A stretch of DNA of 64,000 nucleotides from Paraburkholderia humisilvae (GTDB lineage: Bacteria > Pseudomonadota > Gammaproteobacteria > Burkholderiales > Burkholderiaceae). The stretch lies in NCBI RefSeq assembly GCF_902859855.1, contig NZ_CADIKH010000003.1, positions 62,001-126,000 of the forward strand, given 5' to 3'. The translations under genes and the position numbers were made by a program. The notes under the pieces were generated by a model, which worked only from the letters and a program-made list of their open reading frames with translations, had not been told where the DNA came from and ran no database searches. Each line of letters begins with the position of its first letter. Position 1 is the first letter of the stretch. Below are positions 7,602 through 15,955 of the stretch, piece after piece.

Positions 7602-8651
7602 GTGAACACCTTTTCGAACGTCGCTCCCGTCGGCCGCGTGACGCCGGCCTTCACCGCACCGGCCACGCGCTCGCGCCATGCCGTGCGCCGCCTGGTCCTG
7701 ACGGCCGCGGCGGCCGTGCTCACGCTCGGCAGCGCGTCGGCCTGGGCCGGCTGGGCGCACGGCGGCACCGCGTACACATCGCGTGGCACGTACAGCGGCG
7801 GCCACTACACGTCGTGCGGCGGCAGCAGCTGCTCGCATGCGGGCGGCGTGGTCGGCCCGTGGGGTGGCGTCGGCACCAATAGCGGCACGGTCACGCGCAC
7901 CGCGCCGGGGCAGTTCTCGAACTCCGGCACGGCCGTCGGCCCTTATGGCAACTCGGTCCAGCACGCCGGCAACACCAACTGCGCGAGCGGCACCTGCTCG
8001 CATACCGGCAGCATGACCGGCTCCAACGGCAACACGGCCACGACGTCGGGCAGCGTGACGCGCACGGCGCCGGGCCAGTACTCATCGTCGGGCACGGTCA
8101 CGGGATCGAACGGCAACACGGCCACCCATTCTGCGTCGACGAATTGCGCGGGCAATTCGTGCTACCGGTCAGGCACGGTTACCGGCAACGACGGCGGCAC
8201 CGTGACGCATTCGGGCAGCGCGACGCGCGTGTCGACCGGCACCGTCGTCACCACGGGCACCGTCACCGGCACGCACGGCACAACGGTCACGACGAGCGGC
8301 TCGGTCACGACGGTGGGGGCGACGGTCGCGGTCGGCACCGCACCTGTGGTGGTGGCGCCGGCTGTCTATGTGCCGCCGCCCGCGCCGGCTGTCGTGGTAG
8401 TGCCGCCGCCTCCGCCTCCGGCTGTCGTGGTCACGCCCGCGCCTGTCGTGTACGTGCCGCCGCCTCCGCCGAAGACGGTTTATGTTGCGCCGCCTCCGCC
8501 GAAGACCGTCTATGTTGCGCCGCCTGCGCCGAAAGCGGTGGTGTATGTCGCTCCGGCCCCGGTCGTATATGTCGCACCGAAGCCGCGGCCCGCGGTGTGG
8601 GTGCCGGGCCACTGGGTCGGGCGCGTGTGGATTCCGGCTCACTGGGTGTGA
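7602..8651 (+). CDS. Repeat-rich secreted protein with Pro-rich stalk and C-terminal YXWGXW-like motif
   Basis: A 349-residue exported protein. The start is a GTG behind AAGGA. A long n-region with RHAVRR precedes the signal-peptide core, and cleavage is likely after ASAWA near residue 49. Residues 60-235 are Gly/Ser/Thr/Asn-rich repeats of the type SGSVTRTAPGQYSSSGTVTG and GSNGNTAT, with paired cysteines (SCGGSSC, NCASGTC, NCAGNSC). Residues 250-325 are a proline-rich stalk (VYVAPPPPKT repeats). The end, WVPGHWVGRVWIPAHWV, matches the YXWGXW-type tail of small Burkholderiales envelope proteins. It is probably cell-surface or periplasmic; the function is unknown. Confidence 0.8.
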   Translation: MNTFSNVAPVGRVTPAFTAPATRSRHAVRRLVLTAAAAVLTLGSASAWAGWAHGGTAYTSRGTYSGGHYTSCGGSSCSHAGGVVGPWGGVGTNSGTVTRTAPGQFSNSGTAVGPYGNSVQHAGNTNCASGTCSHTGSMTGSNGNTATTSGSVTRTAPGQYSSSGTVTGSNGNTATHSASTNCAGNSCYRSGTVTGNDGGTVTHSGSATRVSTGTVVTTGTVTGTHGTTVTTSGSVTTVGATVAVGTAPVVVAPAVYVPPPAPAVVVVPPPPPPAVVVTPAPVVYVPPPPPKTVYVAPPPPKTVYVAPPAPKAVVYVAPAPVVYVAPKPRPAVWVPGHWVGRVWIPAHWV

Positions 8652-8688
8652 AGGGGATTGGGCGGATACACGACGTAAAAATCAATGC

Positions 8689-8720
8689 GGGCCGGAACCG
8701 GATCAAACCGGTTCCGGCCC
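8689..8720. terminator. Strong hairpin between convergent genes
   Basis: GGGCCGGAACCGG (8689-8701) pairs perfectly with CCGGTTCCGGCCC (8708-8720) around a six-base loop. Reading the minus strand, a T run (complement of the A run at 8677-8681) follows after a few bases. It can therefore end the minus-strand gene, and possibly also the plus-strand gene upstream. Confidence 0.75.
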
Positions 8721-8745
8721 GTACCATTGAACCAGAGATGAATCC

Positions 8746-9267
8746 CTAAAGATTGTCGTTAACCGACAACGCCGGCTGCGCGCGAAACCGCATGCAATAG
8801 GTCAGAAAACGCCCCGCGAAAATACCCGCGACGATCCCTGAAATCAGTCCATCGAGCACGACATAGCCCGAATCGGTCGGCACCGGCGCTGACACCGCGA
8901 GTTCGACGCCAAGCCAGAACTTCGAAGCAAACGTGACAAGAATCAGAATCAACGGCACAGCCGAGCCCGGCAGCGTGACGGTCTTGTGCTGACGGTCGAC
9001 CGTGAAACGGCTCTTGCGCGCGATGAACGTGCCGACGATCAGCCCGGCGACGGCCCCGAGCGCCCACGCGCATGCCGCCTGCCAGCCGGCGGCCGGCTCC
9101 TTGACGAGGTGTGCGATGCCCCAGACGGCAAACACCACCGGCACGATCGCGAGCTTGCCGAGCGGCGCGGTGCCGCCCTTGAGCGCGTTGATGCCGCGCG
9201 ACAGCAGAAAGGCCAGCAGGATCCACACCCATACAGGTGTGCCGCGCACGATCTGTTCGAAGGACAT
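8746..9267 (-). CDS. DUF6622-type integral membrane protein
   Basis: A 173-residue inner-membrane protein with about five hydrophobic segments: WVWILLAFLLSRGINAL, then LAIVPVVFAVWGIAHL, ACAWALGAVAGLIVGTF, VPLILILVTFASKFWLGV and the C-terminal GLISGIVAGIFAGRFL. It resembles the DUF6622 family; the function is unknown. Two start codons lie close together. The ATG at 9267 is chosen because the GGGAG site sits six bases upstream of it, whereas it abuts the ATG at 9273. The gene stands alone, convergent with the gene ending at 8651. Confidence 0.8.
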   Translation of the reverse strand: MSFEQIVRGTPVWVWILLAFLLSRGINALKGGTAPLGKLAIVPVVFAVWGIAHLVKEPAAGWQAACAWALGAVAGLIVGTFIARKSRFTVDRQHKTVTLPGSAVPLILILVTFASKFWLGVELAVSAPVPTDSGYVVLDGLISGIVAGIFAGRFLTYCMRFRAQPALSVNDNL

Positions 9268-9430
9268 GTTCATCTCCCGCAAGGGTCGCCACGATGCCAC
9301 TGGATTATGCCGCTCGCACCCGCATGCCCGACAAGGCCGCGCCGAACACAAACTGAAGTAGCCCGCGTATGGCGATCCATGCTGCACCACACATCCGCCA
9401 GCGAACTGCGTTAGGGAACTATAATCGTCC

Positions 9431-9460
9431 TTGACACGTAACCAAACGGTTGCCTATCAT
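9431..9460 (+). promoter_or_regulatory. Sigma-70 promoter candidate for the arsR-type gene
   Basis: TTGACA (9431-9436) and TATCAT (9455-9460) are separated by 18 bases. Transcription would begin only a few bases before or at the ATG at 9465, so the mRNA would be nearly leaderless. A TATAAT at 9420-9425 is a second, weaker candidate because it lacks a good -35 box. Confidence 0.5.
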
Positions 9461-9464
9461 CGAC

Positions 9465-9797
9465 ATGAACGACGATGCGGTTTTCCGCGCGCTGGCCGAC
9501 GCGAGCCGCCGCCTGCTGCTCGACCGGCTGCATCAACACAACGGCCAGACGCTGGTCCAGCTCTGCGATGGTCTCGACATGACCCGCCAGGCCGTCGCGA
9601 AACACCTGGCGCAACTCGAGCAAGCGAATCTCATATCGACGCAGCGCCAAGGTCGCGAGAAGCGGCATTTCCTGAACCCGGTGCCCATCAATGAGATCGC
9701 GGAGCGCTGGATCGGCAAGTTCGAGCGGCCGCGTCTCACGGCGTTGTCCGACCTCAAGCAGGAACTCGAGCGCCCGGAGGGCGATGCCACCCGGTGA
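9465..9797 (+). CDS. ArsR-family winged-helix regulator
   Basis: A 110-residue ArsR/SmtB-type repressor. The winged helix covers DDAVFRALADASRRLLLDRL through LCDGLDMTRQAVAKHLAQLEQANLIS. No metal-binding ELCVCDL-type cysteine box is present; the single cysteine is Cys40 in VQLCDG (numbered from the TTG start). This is therefore the metal-independent subgroup usually paired with an SRPBCC (AHSA1) protein, which is encoded 79 bases downstream. A TTG at 9450 would add five residues. The ATG at 9465 is preferred because the promoter boxes just upstream leave little room for a leader. It probably regulates its own two-gene operon. Confidence 0.88.
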   Translation: MNDDAVFRALADASRRLLLDRLHQHNGQTLVQLCDGLDMTRQAVAKHLAQLEQANLISTQRQGREKRHFLNPVPINEIAERWIGKFERPRLTALSDLKQELERPEGDATR

Positions 9798-9876
9798 CGC
9801 GCGCCGGGCGCTCCAAGCGCGTCTGCGCGACGGCACCGCTACTTGGACCGTGGGATGCGATACAGGGAGGGCTACC

Positions 9877-10326
9877 ATGAAAGACAACAGCACATTCGTG
9901 TATGTCACCTATATCCGCACATCGGCGGACACCCTCTGGTCGGCACTGACCAGCCCCGATTTCCAGCGGCGATACTGGTTCGACACACATTGCGAATCAG
10001 ACTGGCAAGCCGGTTCGTCGTGGCGAATGGTGTTGCCGGACGGACGCGTTGCCGACACGGGTGAAATCGTCGAAACACCGCCGAAACGGCTCGTCATCCG
10101 CTGGCAGAATGAGTTCAGGCCGGAGCTCAAAGTCGAGGGCCCGTCGTTATGCGTGATGGAAATCGAACCGGCAGGCGACGCGTCGAAACTGACCATCACC
10201 CATTCAATCGATCGCGCCGATTCGAACTTTATCCGCGCGGTATCGGGCGGCTGGCCGCGCATCCTGTCGAATCTCAAGTCGCTGCTGGAGACAGGCCATG
10301 TTGTACTCGCTACAAAGGACATCTGA
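9877..10326 (+). CDS. SRPBCC/AHSA1-domain protein
   Basis: A 149-residue START/Bet v1-like protein of the AHSA1 (activator of Hsp90 ATPase homologue) group. Typical features are YIRTSADTLWSALTSPDFQR and YWFDTHCESDWQAGSSWRM at the N-terminus, then the KLTITHSIDRAD strand and a C-terminal helix (GGWPRILSNLKSLLETG). Such proteins bind a hydrophobic ligand in a deep cavity; the ligand is unknown. It starts at ATG 9877 with an AGGGAGG site. It follows the ArsR-type gene on the same strand, a very common pairing, and the regulator presumably controls it. Confidence 0.88.
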   Translation: MKDNSTFVYVTYIRTSADTLWSALTSPDFQRRYWFDTHCESDWQAGSSWRMVLPDGRVADTGEIVETPPKRLVIRWQNEFRPELKVEGPSLCVMEIEPAGDASKLTITHSIDRADSNFIRAVSGGWPRILSNLKSLLETGHVVLATKDI

Positions 10327-10403
10327 CGGACGGCACGCGTGCCGCCGCACTAGCCGCAGCCGTTGCGCTCGCGGCCCGCGCCGCTCGCGCATCGCGCCGC
10401 CCA

Positions 10404-10718
10404 TCACGCCGTGCCGAACAGATCGGAACACACTTGCGCGCCCTGTTCCGTCAACGCCGCGCAGCCGGTTCCGTCAGGCCGCGTCTCGACATCGACGAGA
10501 CCGGCCGACGATAACTCGGTCAACAACCGACGCAGCGTGCTCATCGGCAACTGCACGCGTTTGCTGAGCTTCGCGAGCGACCACGGCTTGTCCGGCGATT
10601 CGTGACGCGCCCCCCATAGCTCACCCAGCACGATGACAAGCTGCACCTGCGGGTCGTCCATGTCGGGCCCGTCTTCCTGCGCTCGCGGGTCTTGTGGATC
10701 ATCTCCGATCGAAGTCAT
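10404..10718 (-). CDS. Winged-helix (IclR/MarR-like) DNA-binding protein
   Basis: A 104-residue protein with one winged helix at residues 40-85: WSLAKLSKRVQLPMSTLRRL followed by LTELSSAGLVDVETRPDG. There is no effector domain. The N-terminal 25 residues are acidic and probably flexible (DDPQDPRAQEDGPDMDDP). The start is the ATG at 10718 behind GAGG; the longer frame adds 22 residues without support. It lies 37 bases downstream of the MocR gene on the same strand and may be co-transcribed. A regulatory link to the YdeP-type oxidoreductase further upstream is possible but inferred only from proximity. Confidence 0.8.
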   Translation of the reverse strand: MTSIGDDPQDPRAQEDGPDMDDPQVQLVIVLGELWGARHESPDKPWSLAKLSKRVQLPMSTLRRLLTELSSAGLVDVETRPDGTGCAALTEQGAQVCSDLFGTA

Positions 10719-10755
10719 CCGTACCTCATCTATCAAGTACTGGCCGCACCGTGCT

Positions 10756-12180
10756 TCACGCCGCCGACCGTATACACGATGCAACCAGCTTGCCCAGCGC
10801 GATCACCGCCTTCTCGACCCGCTCATTCCAAGGGTAGCTGTAGTTGAGCCGGATAAAGTTCCGATAGCTCGGCGTGGTTGAGAACATATAGCCGGGCCCC
10901 ACCGTAATGCCATTCGCGAGTGCCAGCTGATAAAGCCGCATCGAATCGACCTCCTGCGGCATCTCAACCCACAGCACGTAACCGCCGACCGGTTCCGACA
11001 TCTTCGTGCCTTCCGGAAAGAATCGCTTGACCATTGCCTTCATCAGGTTCGCCTGCTGCGCGTACGCCTTGCGCAACTTGCGCAAATGGTGGTCGTAGCT
11101 GTCGTTCTTCAGATACTCGGCGATCGCGAGTTGCGGAATCGACGGCGTCGTCAGCGTATTCAGGAACTTGAGCTTTTCGACCTGCTGGCGGTATCGCCCG
11201 GTGATCGCCCAGCCGATCCGGTACATCGCCGACAGGCTCTTCGAAAACGACGCGCAATGCAGCACGAGGCCCTTCTCGTCGTAGGACTTCAACGAGGTCG
11301 GGTGCGAATTGCCGTAGTACAGCTCGTGATACACGTCGTTTTCGATTGCCGGCACGTCGTAGCGCGCGAGCAGTTCGACCAGCTCGCGCTTCTTGTCATC
11401 GGGCATCTGAAAACCGAGCGGATTCTGGAAGTTCGGCATCACCATGCATGCGCCAATGCGCTGCGATTCAAGAATTTCGGTCAGCGCGCCGAGATCGATT
11501 CCTTCGCGCGGATGCGTCGCGACCTCGATCGCGCGCATCCCCATCCGTTCGATCGCGTGCAGCATCGCGTAGAAGGTCGGCGACTCGACCGCGATCACGT
11601 CACCTGGCCTGGCAACGGCCTGCAAGCACAGATTGATCGCCTCGGTCGCGCCGACCGTGATCACGATCTCGTTCGGATCGATCGACAGGCCGTTTTCCAG
11701 ATAGCGCTTCGCAATCTGGCCAATCAGCGCCGGCGCGCCGGGCGGCAACTCTTCGGAGCCGTGCCACAAACCCGGACGCCGCGCGATCGCATTCGCGTAC
11801 TGATTGATGCGCTGATACGGAAACGCGGATGGGTCCGGATACGGCGAACCCAGCGGCACCGCTTCGTCGCTGCGAATCGAACGCAGCGTCGAGAGCACGA
11901 GGCGGCTCACATCCACCGATGCGGAAATCGCGAGCGGCTTCGATGGCGCAAGCTCGGCGGCCATGGCCAGCCCCTGCGGGCGCACCACGTAGCCGGACTG
12001 TGGGCGACTTTCGATGGCCCCGCGGCTCTCAAGCAGCGCGTAAGCGCGCAGCACGGTGGTAATGCTCAAACGGTGATGCTGGCTCGTGCGGCGCACCGAA
12101 GGAATCTTCTCGCCGGGCCGGTATACGCCCTGCGTGACGAGCGCCTCGATATCGTCGGCAAGCTTCTCATACAGTTTCAA
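10756..12180 (-). CDS. MocR-family transcriptional regulator (GntR helix-turn-helix plus aminotransferase fold)
   Basis: A 474-residue regulator. Residues 1-70 are a GntR winged helix (LADDIEALVTQGVYRPGEKI, then LSITTVLRAYALLESRGAI). The rest is a class-I PLP-dependent aminotransferase domain; the PLP Lys lies in CASFSKSLS and NFQNPLG is the fold-I Asn motif. The residues after the Lys read AMYRIGW where family members often have PGYRIGW. The start is a TTG at 12180 with a strong GGGAGGG site; the 715-residue open frame extends through unrelated sequence. It is divergent from the YdeP-type oxidoreductase gene, which may be its target. The ligand is presumably an amino compound. Confidence 0.9.
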   Translation of the reverse strand: MKLYEKLADDIEALVTQGVYRPGEKIPSVRRTSQHHRLSITTVLRAYALLESRGAIESRPQSGYVVRPQGLAMAAELAPSKPLAISASVDVSRLVLSTLRSIRSDEAVPLGSPYPDPSAFPYQRINQYANAIARRPGLWHGSEELPPGAPALIGQIAKRYLENGLSIDPNEIVITVGATEAINLCLQAVARPGDVIAVESPTFYAMLHAIERMGMRAIEVATHPREGIDLGALTEILESQRIGACMVMPNFQNPLGFQMPDDKKRELVELLARYDVPAIENDVYHELYYGNSHPTSLKSYDEKGLVLHCASFSKSLSAMYRIGWAITGRYRQQVEKLKFLNTLTTPSIPQLAIAEYLKNDSYDHHLRKLRKAYAQQANLMKAMVKRFFPEGTKMSEPVGGYVLWVEMPQEVDSMRLYQLALANGITVGPGYMFSTTPSYRNFIRLNYSYPWNERVEKAVIALGKLVASCIRSAA

Positions 12181-12477
12181 CGTCCCTCCCCCGGTCGTGG
12201 ACGCGCCCCGCTCGCCGGTTGCGGCGTAGATCGAATCGAGGCAATGAGCCGCATTGTGCCACCGCTTGCGCCCGGCCCGCAGGCGCTGTGCCTCTTTTCG
12301 GTGCAACGAAGCGGCGACTGTGCTCTTTCCCGATCGTCGATTGTGTGTCTGCCCAGCCAGCCTGCGCGCCCCTACGATCCCTCCCATGAATGCAGTGCGT
12401 CGTGCCCATGCCAAGCGGCAACGGCAACACAAGCCGGCGCGGCGGTCACTGTCGAATGCATCCCGGAGTGAAACCTC

Positions 12478-14784
12478 GTGGAAGAAACAAAACAGCAAGG
12501 GCGCATCGAGCCGTACAAACACGCAGCCGCCGGCTGGGGCGCGCTCAAGTACGTTGCGCTGAATCTGATCAAGGAAAGGGTCGCGGGCACGAACTACCGG
12601 ACGCTGTTCCGCCAGAATCAGCCTGATGGATTCGACTGTCCGGGCTGCGCATGGCCTGATCGCGAGAAGGCGTCGACCTTCGAGTTCTGCGAAAACGGCG
12701 TCAAGGCAGTCGCCGCCGAAGCGACCAGCAAGCGCGTGACGCCTGCGTTCTTCGCGGAGCACACGGTCGCCGAGCTGATGGCGCAAGACGACTACGCGCT
12801 CGAGCAGCACGGCCGCCTGACCGACCCGATGGTCTACGACCCCGCGTCGGACAAGTACAAGCCGATCGGCTGGGATGACGCCTATCAGTTGATCGCCCGC
12901 CACCTGAACCGGCTCGACGACCCGAATCAGGCCGCGTTCTACACATCGGGCCGCGCGAGCAACGAGGCTGCGTTTCTGTATCAGCTATTCGTGAGGATGT
13001 ACGGCACCAACAACTTCCCCGACTGCTCGAACATGTGCCACGAAGCGACCAGCCGCGGCTTGCCCGTCACGGTCGGCGTCGGCAAGGGCACGGTGACGCT
13101 CGACGATTTCGAACACGCGGATACGATCCTGGTGTTCGGCCAGAACCCGGCGACCAACCATCCCCGCATGCTCGGTGAGCTGCGCGAATGTGCCAAACGC
13201 GGCGCGACGATCGTGTCGATCAACCCGCTGCGCGAGCGCGGGCTCGAGCGCTTCGCGAGCCCGCAGCATCCGGTTGAAATGCTGACCGGCGGTAGCACGA
13301 AAATCGCTTCGACGTTTATCCGGCCGAAGCTGGGCGGCGACTTCGCGCTGTTGAAGGGTGTCGGCAAACGTCTGATCGAAATGGACGACGCGGCACGGGC
13401 AGTCGGTGCCGAACGCGTGCTGGACAGCGAGTTCATCGATGCGCACACATCGAACTTCGCCGCGTTCGCCGACGACTTGCGCGCCGAGTCATGGGACCTG
13501 CTGATCGAGGAATCGGGTGTGCCGTTCGATGACATCGACGCGCTCACGCAGATCTACGCGAAGGGCCGCCGCGTGATCTCATGCTGGGGCATGGGCCTCA
13601 CGCAGCACAAGCATTCGGTCGCGACGATCCATATGCTATCGAACGTGATGATGATGCGCGGCAATATCGGCCGGGAAGGCGCAGGGCTGTGCCCGGTGCG
13701 GGGCCACTCGAACGTGCAGGGCAACCGCACGGTCGGCATCGAAGACAAGCCCACCCTGGCGTTCCTCGACCGGCTCGGCCAGGCATTCGCCTTCGAACCG
13801 CCGCGCGAGCATGGTCTCGACGTCGTCGAGACGATTGCCGAAATGATTGAAGGCAAAGTCAAAGTGCTGATCGGTCTTGGCGGCAATTTCTCGATCGCGA
13901 CGCCGGACACGCCGCGCACCTGGGAAGCGTTGCGCGCCTGCGAGCTGACGGTTCACATCACGACCAAACTGAACCGCAGCCACCTCGTGCACGGCAAGGA
14001 CGCGCTGATCCTGCCGACGCTAGGCCGCACCGAGATCGACATTCAGGGCGGCTATTCGCAAGGCGTGACCGTCGAAGATTCGATGTCGATGGTGCATGTC
14101 TCGTACGGGATGAACGTTCCGGCGTCGAAAAACCTGCAGTCGGAAACGGCGATTGTCGCGGGCATCGCGGATGCGACGCTCGGCAGCAAGAAGGTGCCGT
14201 GGCACTGGTACGCGGAAGACTACGCGCGCATTCGCGATGCGATCGAAAAGAGCATCGACGGCTTCGACGGGTACAACGAACGCATCACGCACCCCGGCGG
14301 CTTCCGGATGCGCATCGCGTCGAGCGAGCGGATCTGGCTCACGCCGACCGGCAAGGCACAGTTCGTCGTGCACCCGATCGAGCGGGACACGCCGATCAAA
14401 CGCGCCCGCGAACAGCACGGCGAACGCGTGATGACGCTGATGACGACGCGTTCGCACGATCAGTACAACACCACCATCTACGCACTCGACGACCGCTATC
14501 GCGGCGTGTTCGGCCAGCGGCGCGTGGTATTCGCGAACACGGAGGACCTGAAGATGCTGGGCCTCGCGGCGGGCGAATGGGTCGATATGGAAACCGTCTG
14601 GCACGACGGTATCGAGCGCCGCGCGGACCGCTTCCTGCTGGTCGAATACGACATCCCGCGCGGCTGCCTCGGCGCGTATTACCCGGAAACCAATCCGCTC
14701 GTGCCGCTGCATAGCGTCGGCGATATCTGCAATACGCCGACATCGAAATCGATTCCGGTCCTGTTGCATCGGCACGCGGCATAA
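12478..14784 (+). CDS. FdhF/YdeP-family molybdopterin oxidoreductase
   Basis: A 768-residue cytoplasmic molybdopterin-guanine-dinucleotide enzyme of the FdhF/YdeP group. The start is GTG 12478 behind GGAG. The N-terminus has only a partial iron-sulfur motif (CPGCAWPD, then a later FEFC). The Mo ligand position, Sec in formate dehydrogenase H, is Cys in NFPDCSNMCHEATS. Molybdopterin domains follow (VFGQNPATNHPRML, then SCWGMGLTQHKHSV and MRGNIGREGAGLCPVRGHSN), and the C-terminus has the beta-barrel dinucleotide-binding domain. E. coli YdeP is linked to acid resistance, but the substrate is unknown. No electron-transfer subunit lies nearby. The divergent MocR gene is a plausible regulator. Confidence 0.9.
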   Translation: MEETKQQGRIEPYKHAAAGWGALKYVALNLIKERVAGTNYRTLFRQNQPDGFDCPGCAWPDREKASTFEFCENGVKAVAAEATSKRVTPAFFAEHTVAELMAQDDYALEQHGRLTDPMVYDPASDKYKPIGWDDAYQLIARHLNRLDDPNQAAFYTSGRASNEAAFLYQLFVRMYGTNNFPDCSNMCHEATSRGLPVTVGVGKGTVTLDDFEHADTILVFGQNPATNHPRMLGELRECAKRGATIVSINPLRERGLERFASPQHPVEMLTGGSTKIASTFIRPKLGGDFALLKGVGKRLIEMDDAARAVGAERVLDSEFIDAHTSNFAAFADDLRAESWDLLIEESGVPFDDIDALTQIYAKGRRVISCWGMGLTQHKHSVATIHMLSNVMMMRGNIGREGAGLCPVRGHSNVQGNRTVGIEDKPTLAFLDRLGQAFAFEPPREHGLDVVETIAEMIEGKVKVLIGLGGNFSIATPDTPRTWEALRACELTVHITTKLNRSHLVHGKDALILPTLGRTEIDIQGGYSQGVTVEDSMSMVHVSYGMNVPASKNLQSETAIVAGIADATLGSKKVPWHWYAEDYARIRDAIEKSIDGFDGYNERITHPGGFRMRIASSERIWLTPTGKAQFVVHPIERDTPIKRAREQHGERVMTLMTTRSHDQYNTTIYALDDRYRGVFGQRRVVFANTEDLKMLGLAAGEWVDMETVWHDGIERRADRFLLVEYDIPRGCLGAYYPETNPLVPLHSVGDICNTPTSKSIPVLLHRHAA

Positions 14785-14810
14785 GGATGCATTGAGCCAT
14801 GCGGCGCTGC

Positions 14811-14840
14811 CGATGCCGATGCCGATGCCGATGCCGATGC
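14811..14840. repeat. Five tandem CGATGC hexamers
   Basis: Five perfect copies of CGATGC in a row, in the gap between the oxidoreductase stop and the end of the convergent LysR gene. They lie in non-coding sequence, so copy-number slippage would not shift a reading frame of the genes called here. Confidence 0.9.
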
Positions 14841-14903
14841 AGTTGAGCGCCGGACTCGCGCGCGGGTTGACGTAGCGGCGCGCCGCGCGATGACCCCGCC
14901 GCT

Positions 14904-15788
14904 TCATCCTGCCATTGCCGGCGTACGGGTAATCTGATCGATCAGGCTTTTGACCGCCGGCGCCCGCTCGAACCGGCGAAACACCGCCGCCACTCCCGAC
15001 AGGATCGGCTCACCGGCGATCTCCTTGAACACGACGTTCGGCAAAGCGACCGCTTGCGTCAACACGTTCGGCACGATGCCGACGCCTACGCCCAGCGACA
15101 CTTCGGTGAGCACCGCGATGAGACCGCCGGGCGCGCTGCCGATGACCGGACTGAAACGGCCGCGCCGCCCCACTTCGAGCGTGCCCTCGCGCTGCTCCGG
15201 TACGACGAAGGTTTCGCCGGCAAACGCGCGCGATTTGAGCGGCGACTTTGCCTGCGCGAGCGGATGCTCGGCGGGCAGCACCGCGCAAAAGCGGTCGTGA
15301 AACAAAACATGCGTGCGCAACGAACCCGGCAGCTCGACCGGCATCCGGACGAACGCAATATCGACGCGACCGTCTTCGATAAGCGCCGGCAATTCGCCCA
15401 TCGGGAACTCGCGCGCATCGATCAGCACGTGGGGCCGCGCGCCGCGAAACGCGCGCACCTGATGCTGCAGCACGCCGCTGAATGCGGCCGAGCCGACGAA
15501 GCCCAGATTCACGCGCCCCAGTTCGCCGCGACCCGCGCGGCGGCCGATATTCAACGCGCGCTCGAACTGCTCCACCGCCGCACGCGCTTCGATGAGAAAC
15601 GCTTCACCGGCCTGCGTGAGCGCAACCGAGCGCTTGGTGCGGCTGAACAGCTGCGCGTCGAGCGTACGTTCGATCTGCTGGATTTGCACGGTCAGCGTGG
15701 GTGGCGCGATACCGAGCATTTCCGCCGCCTGACCGAAATGCAATTGCTCGGCGACCGCGATGAAGTAACGCAAGTGTCTTAGCTCCAC
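14904..15788 (-). CDS. LysR-family transcriptional regulator
   Basis: A 294-residue LysR protein of normal length. The N-terminal winged helix is MELRHLRYFIAVAEQLHFGQ followed by AAEMLGIAPPTLTVQIQQIE. The substrate-binding domain follows from about residue 90 (GRVNLGFVGSAAFSG to the C-terminus). The opening MELRHLRYF is typical of BenM/CatR-like and efflux-associated regulators. It is divergent from the DHA2 efflux pump at 15956 with a short AT-richer gap (15789-15955), the normal arrangement for a LysR regulator and its target. Control of the pump is inferred from this layout. Confidence 0.92.
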   Translation of the reverse strand: MELRHLRYFIAVAEQLHFGQAAEMLGIAPPTLTVQIQQIERTLDAQLFSRTKRSVALTQAGEAFLIEARAAVEQFERALNIGRRAGRGELGRVNLGFVGSAAFSGVLQHQVRAFRGARPHVLIDAREFPMGELPALIEDGRVDIAFVRMPVELPGSLRTHVLFHDRFCAVLPAEHPLAQAKSPLKSRAFAGETFVVPEQREGTLEVGRRGRFSPVIGSAPGGLIAVLTEVSLGVGVGIVPNVLTQAVALPNVVFKEIAGEPILSGVAAVFRRFERAPAVKSLIDQITRTPAMAG

Positions 15789-15955
15789 AGCCTTCCTCCG
15801 AACACTCTATTAGGTTGCATCTAATTATATTTTCAAACGCCGATAATGAAATGAACCGCCATGACTGGTTGAATGAGGATCGGTGCCGCTGCCCTGGCGG
15901 CTTCGCCTCTTCGACCCTGCGCCTGCCCGGCGAGCGCAGCACCCAAAGGCCCCTG

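Noticed and set aside
11086..12471. 461-residue plus-strand frame opposite the MocR gene
   Set aside because: Shadow of the MocR coding strand; no start signal or family.
14811..14840. Hexamer repeat as a phase-variation switch
   Set aside because: It lies outside coding sequence and away from both promoters, and a six-base unit does not change frame.
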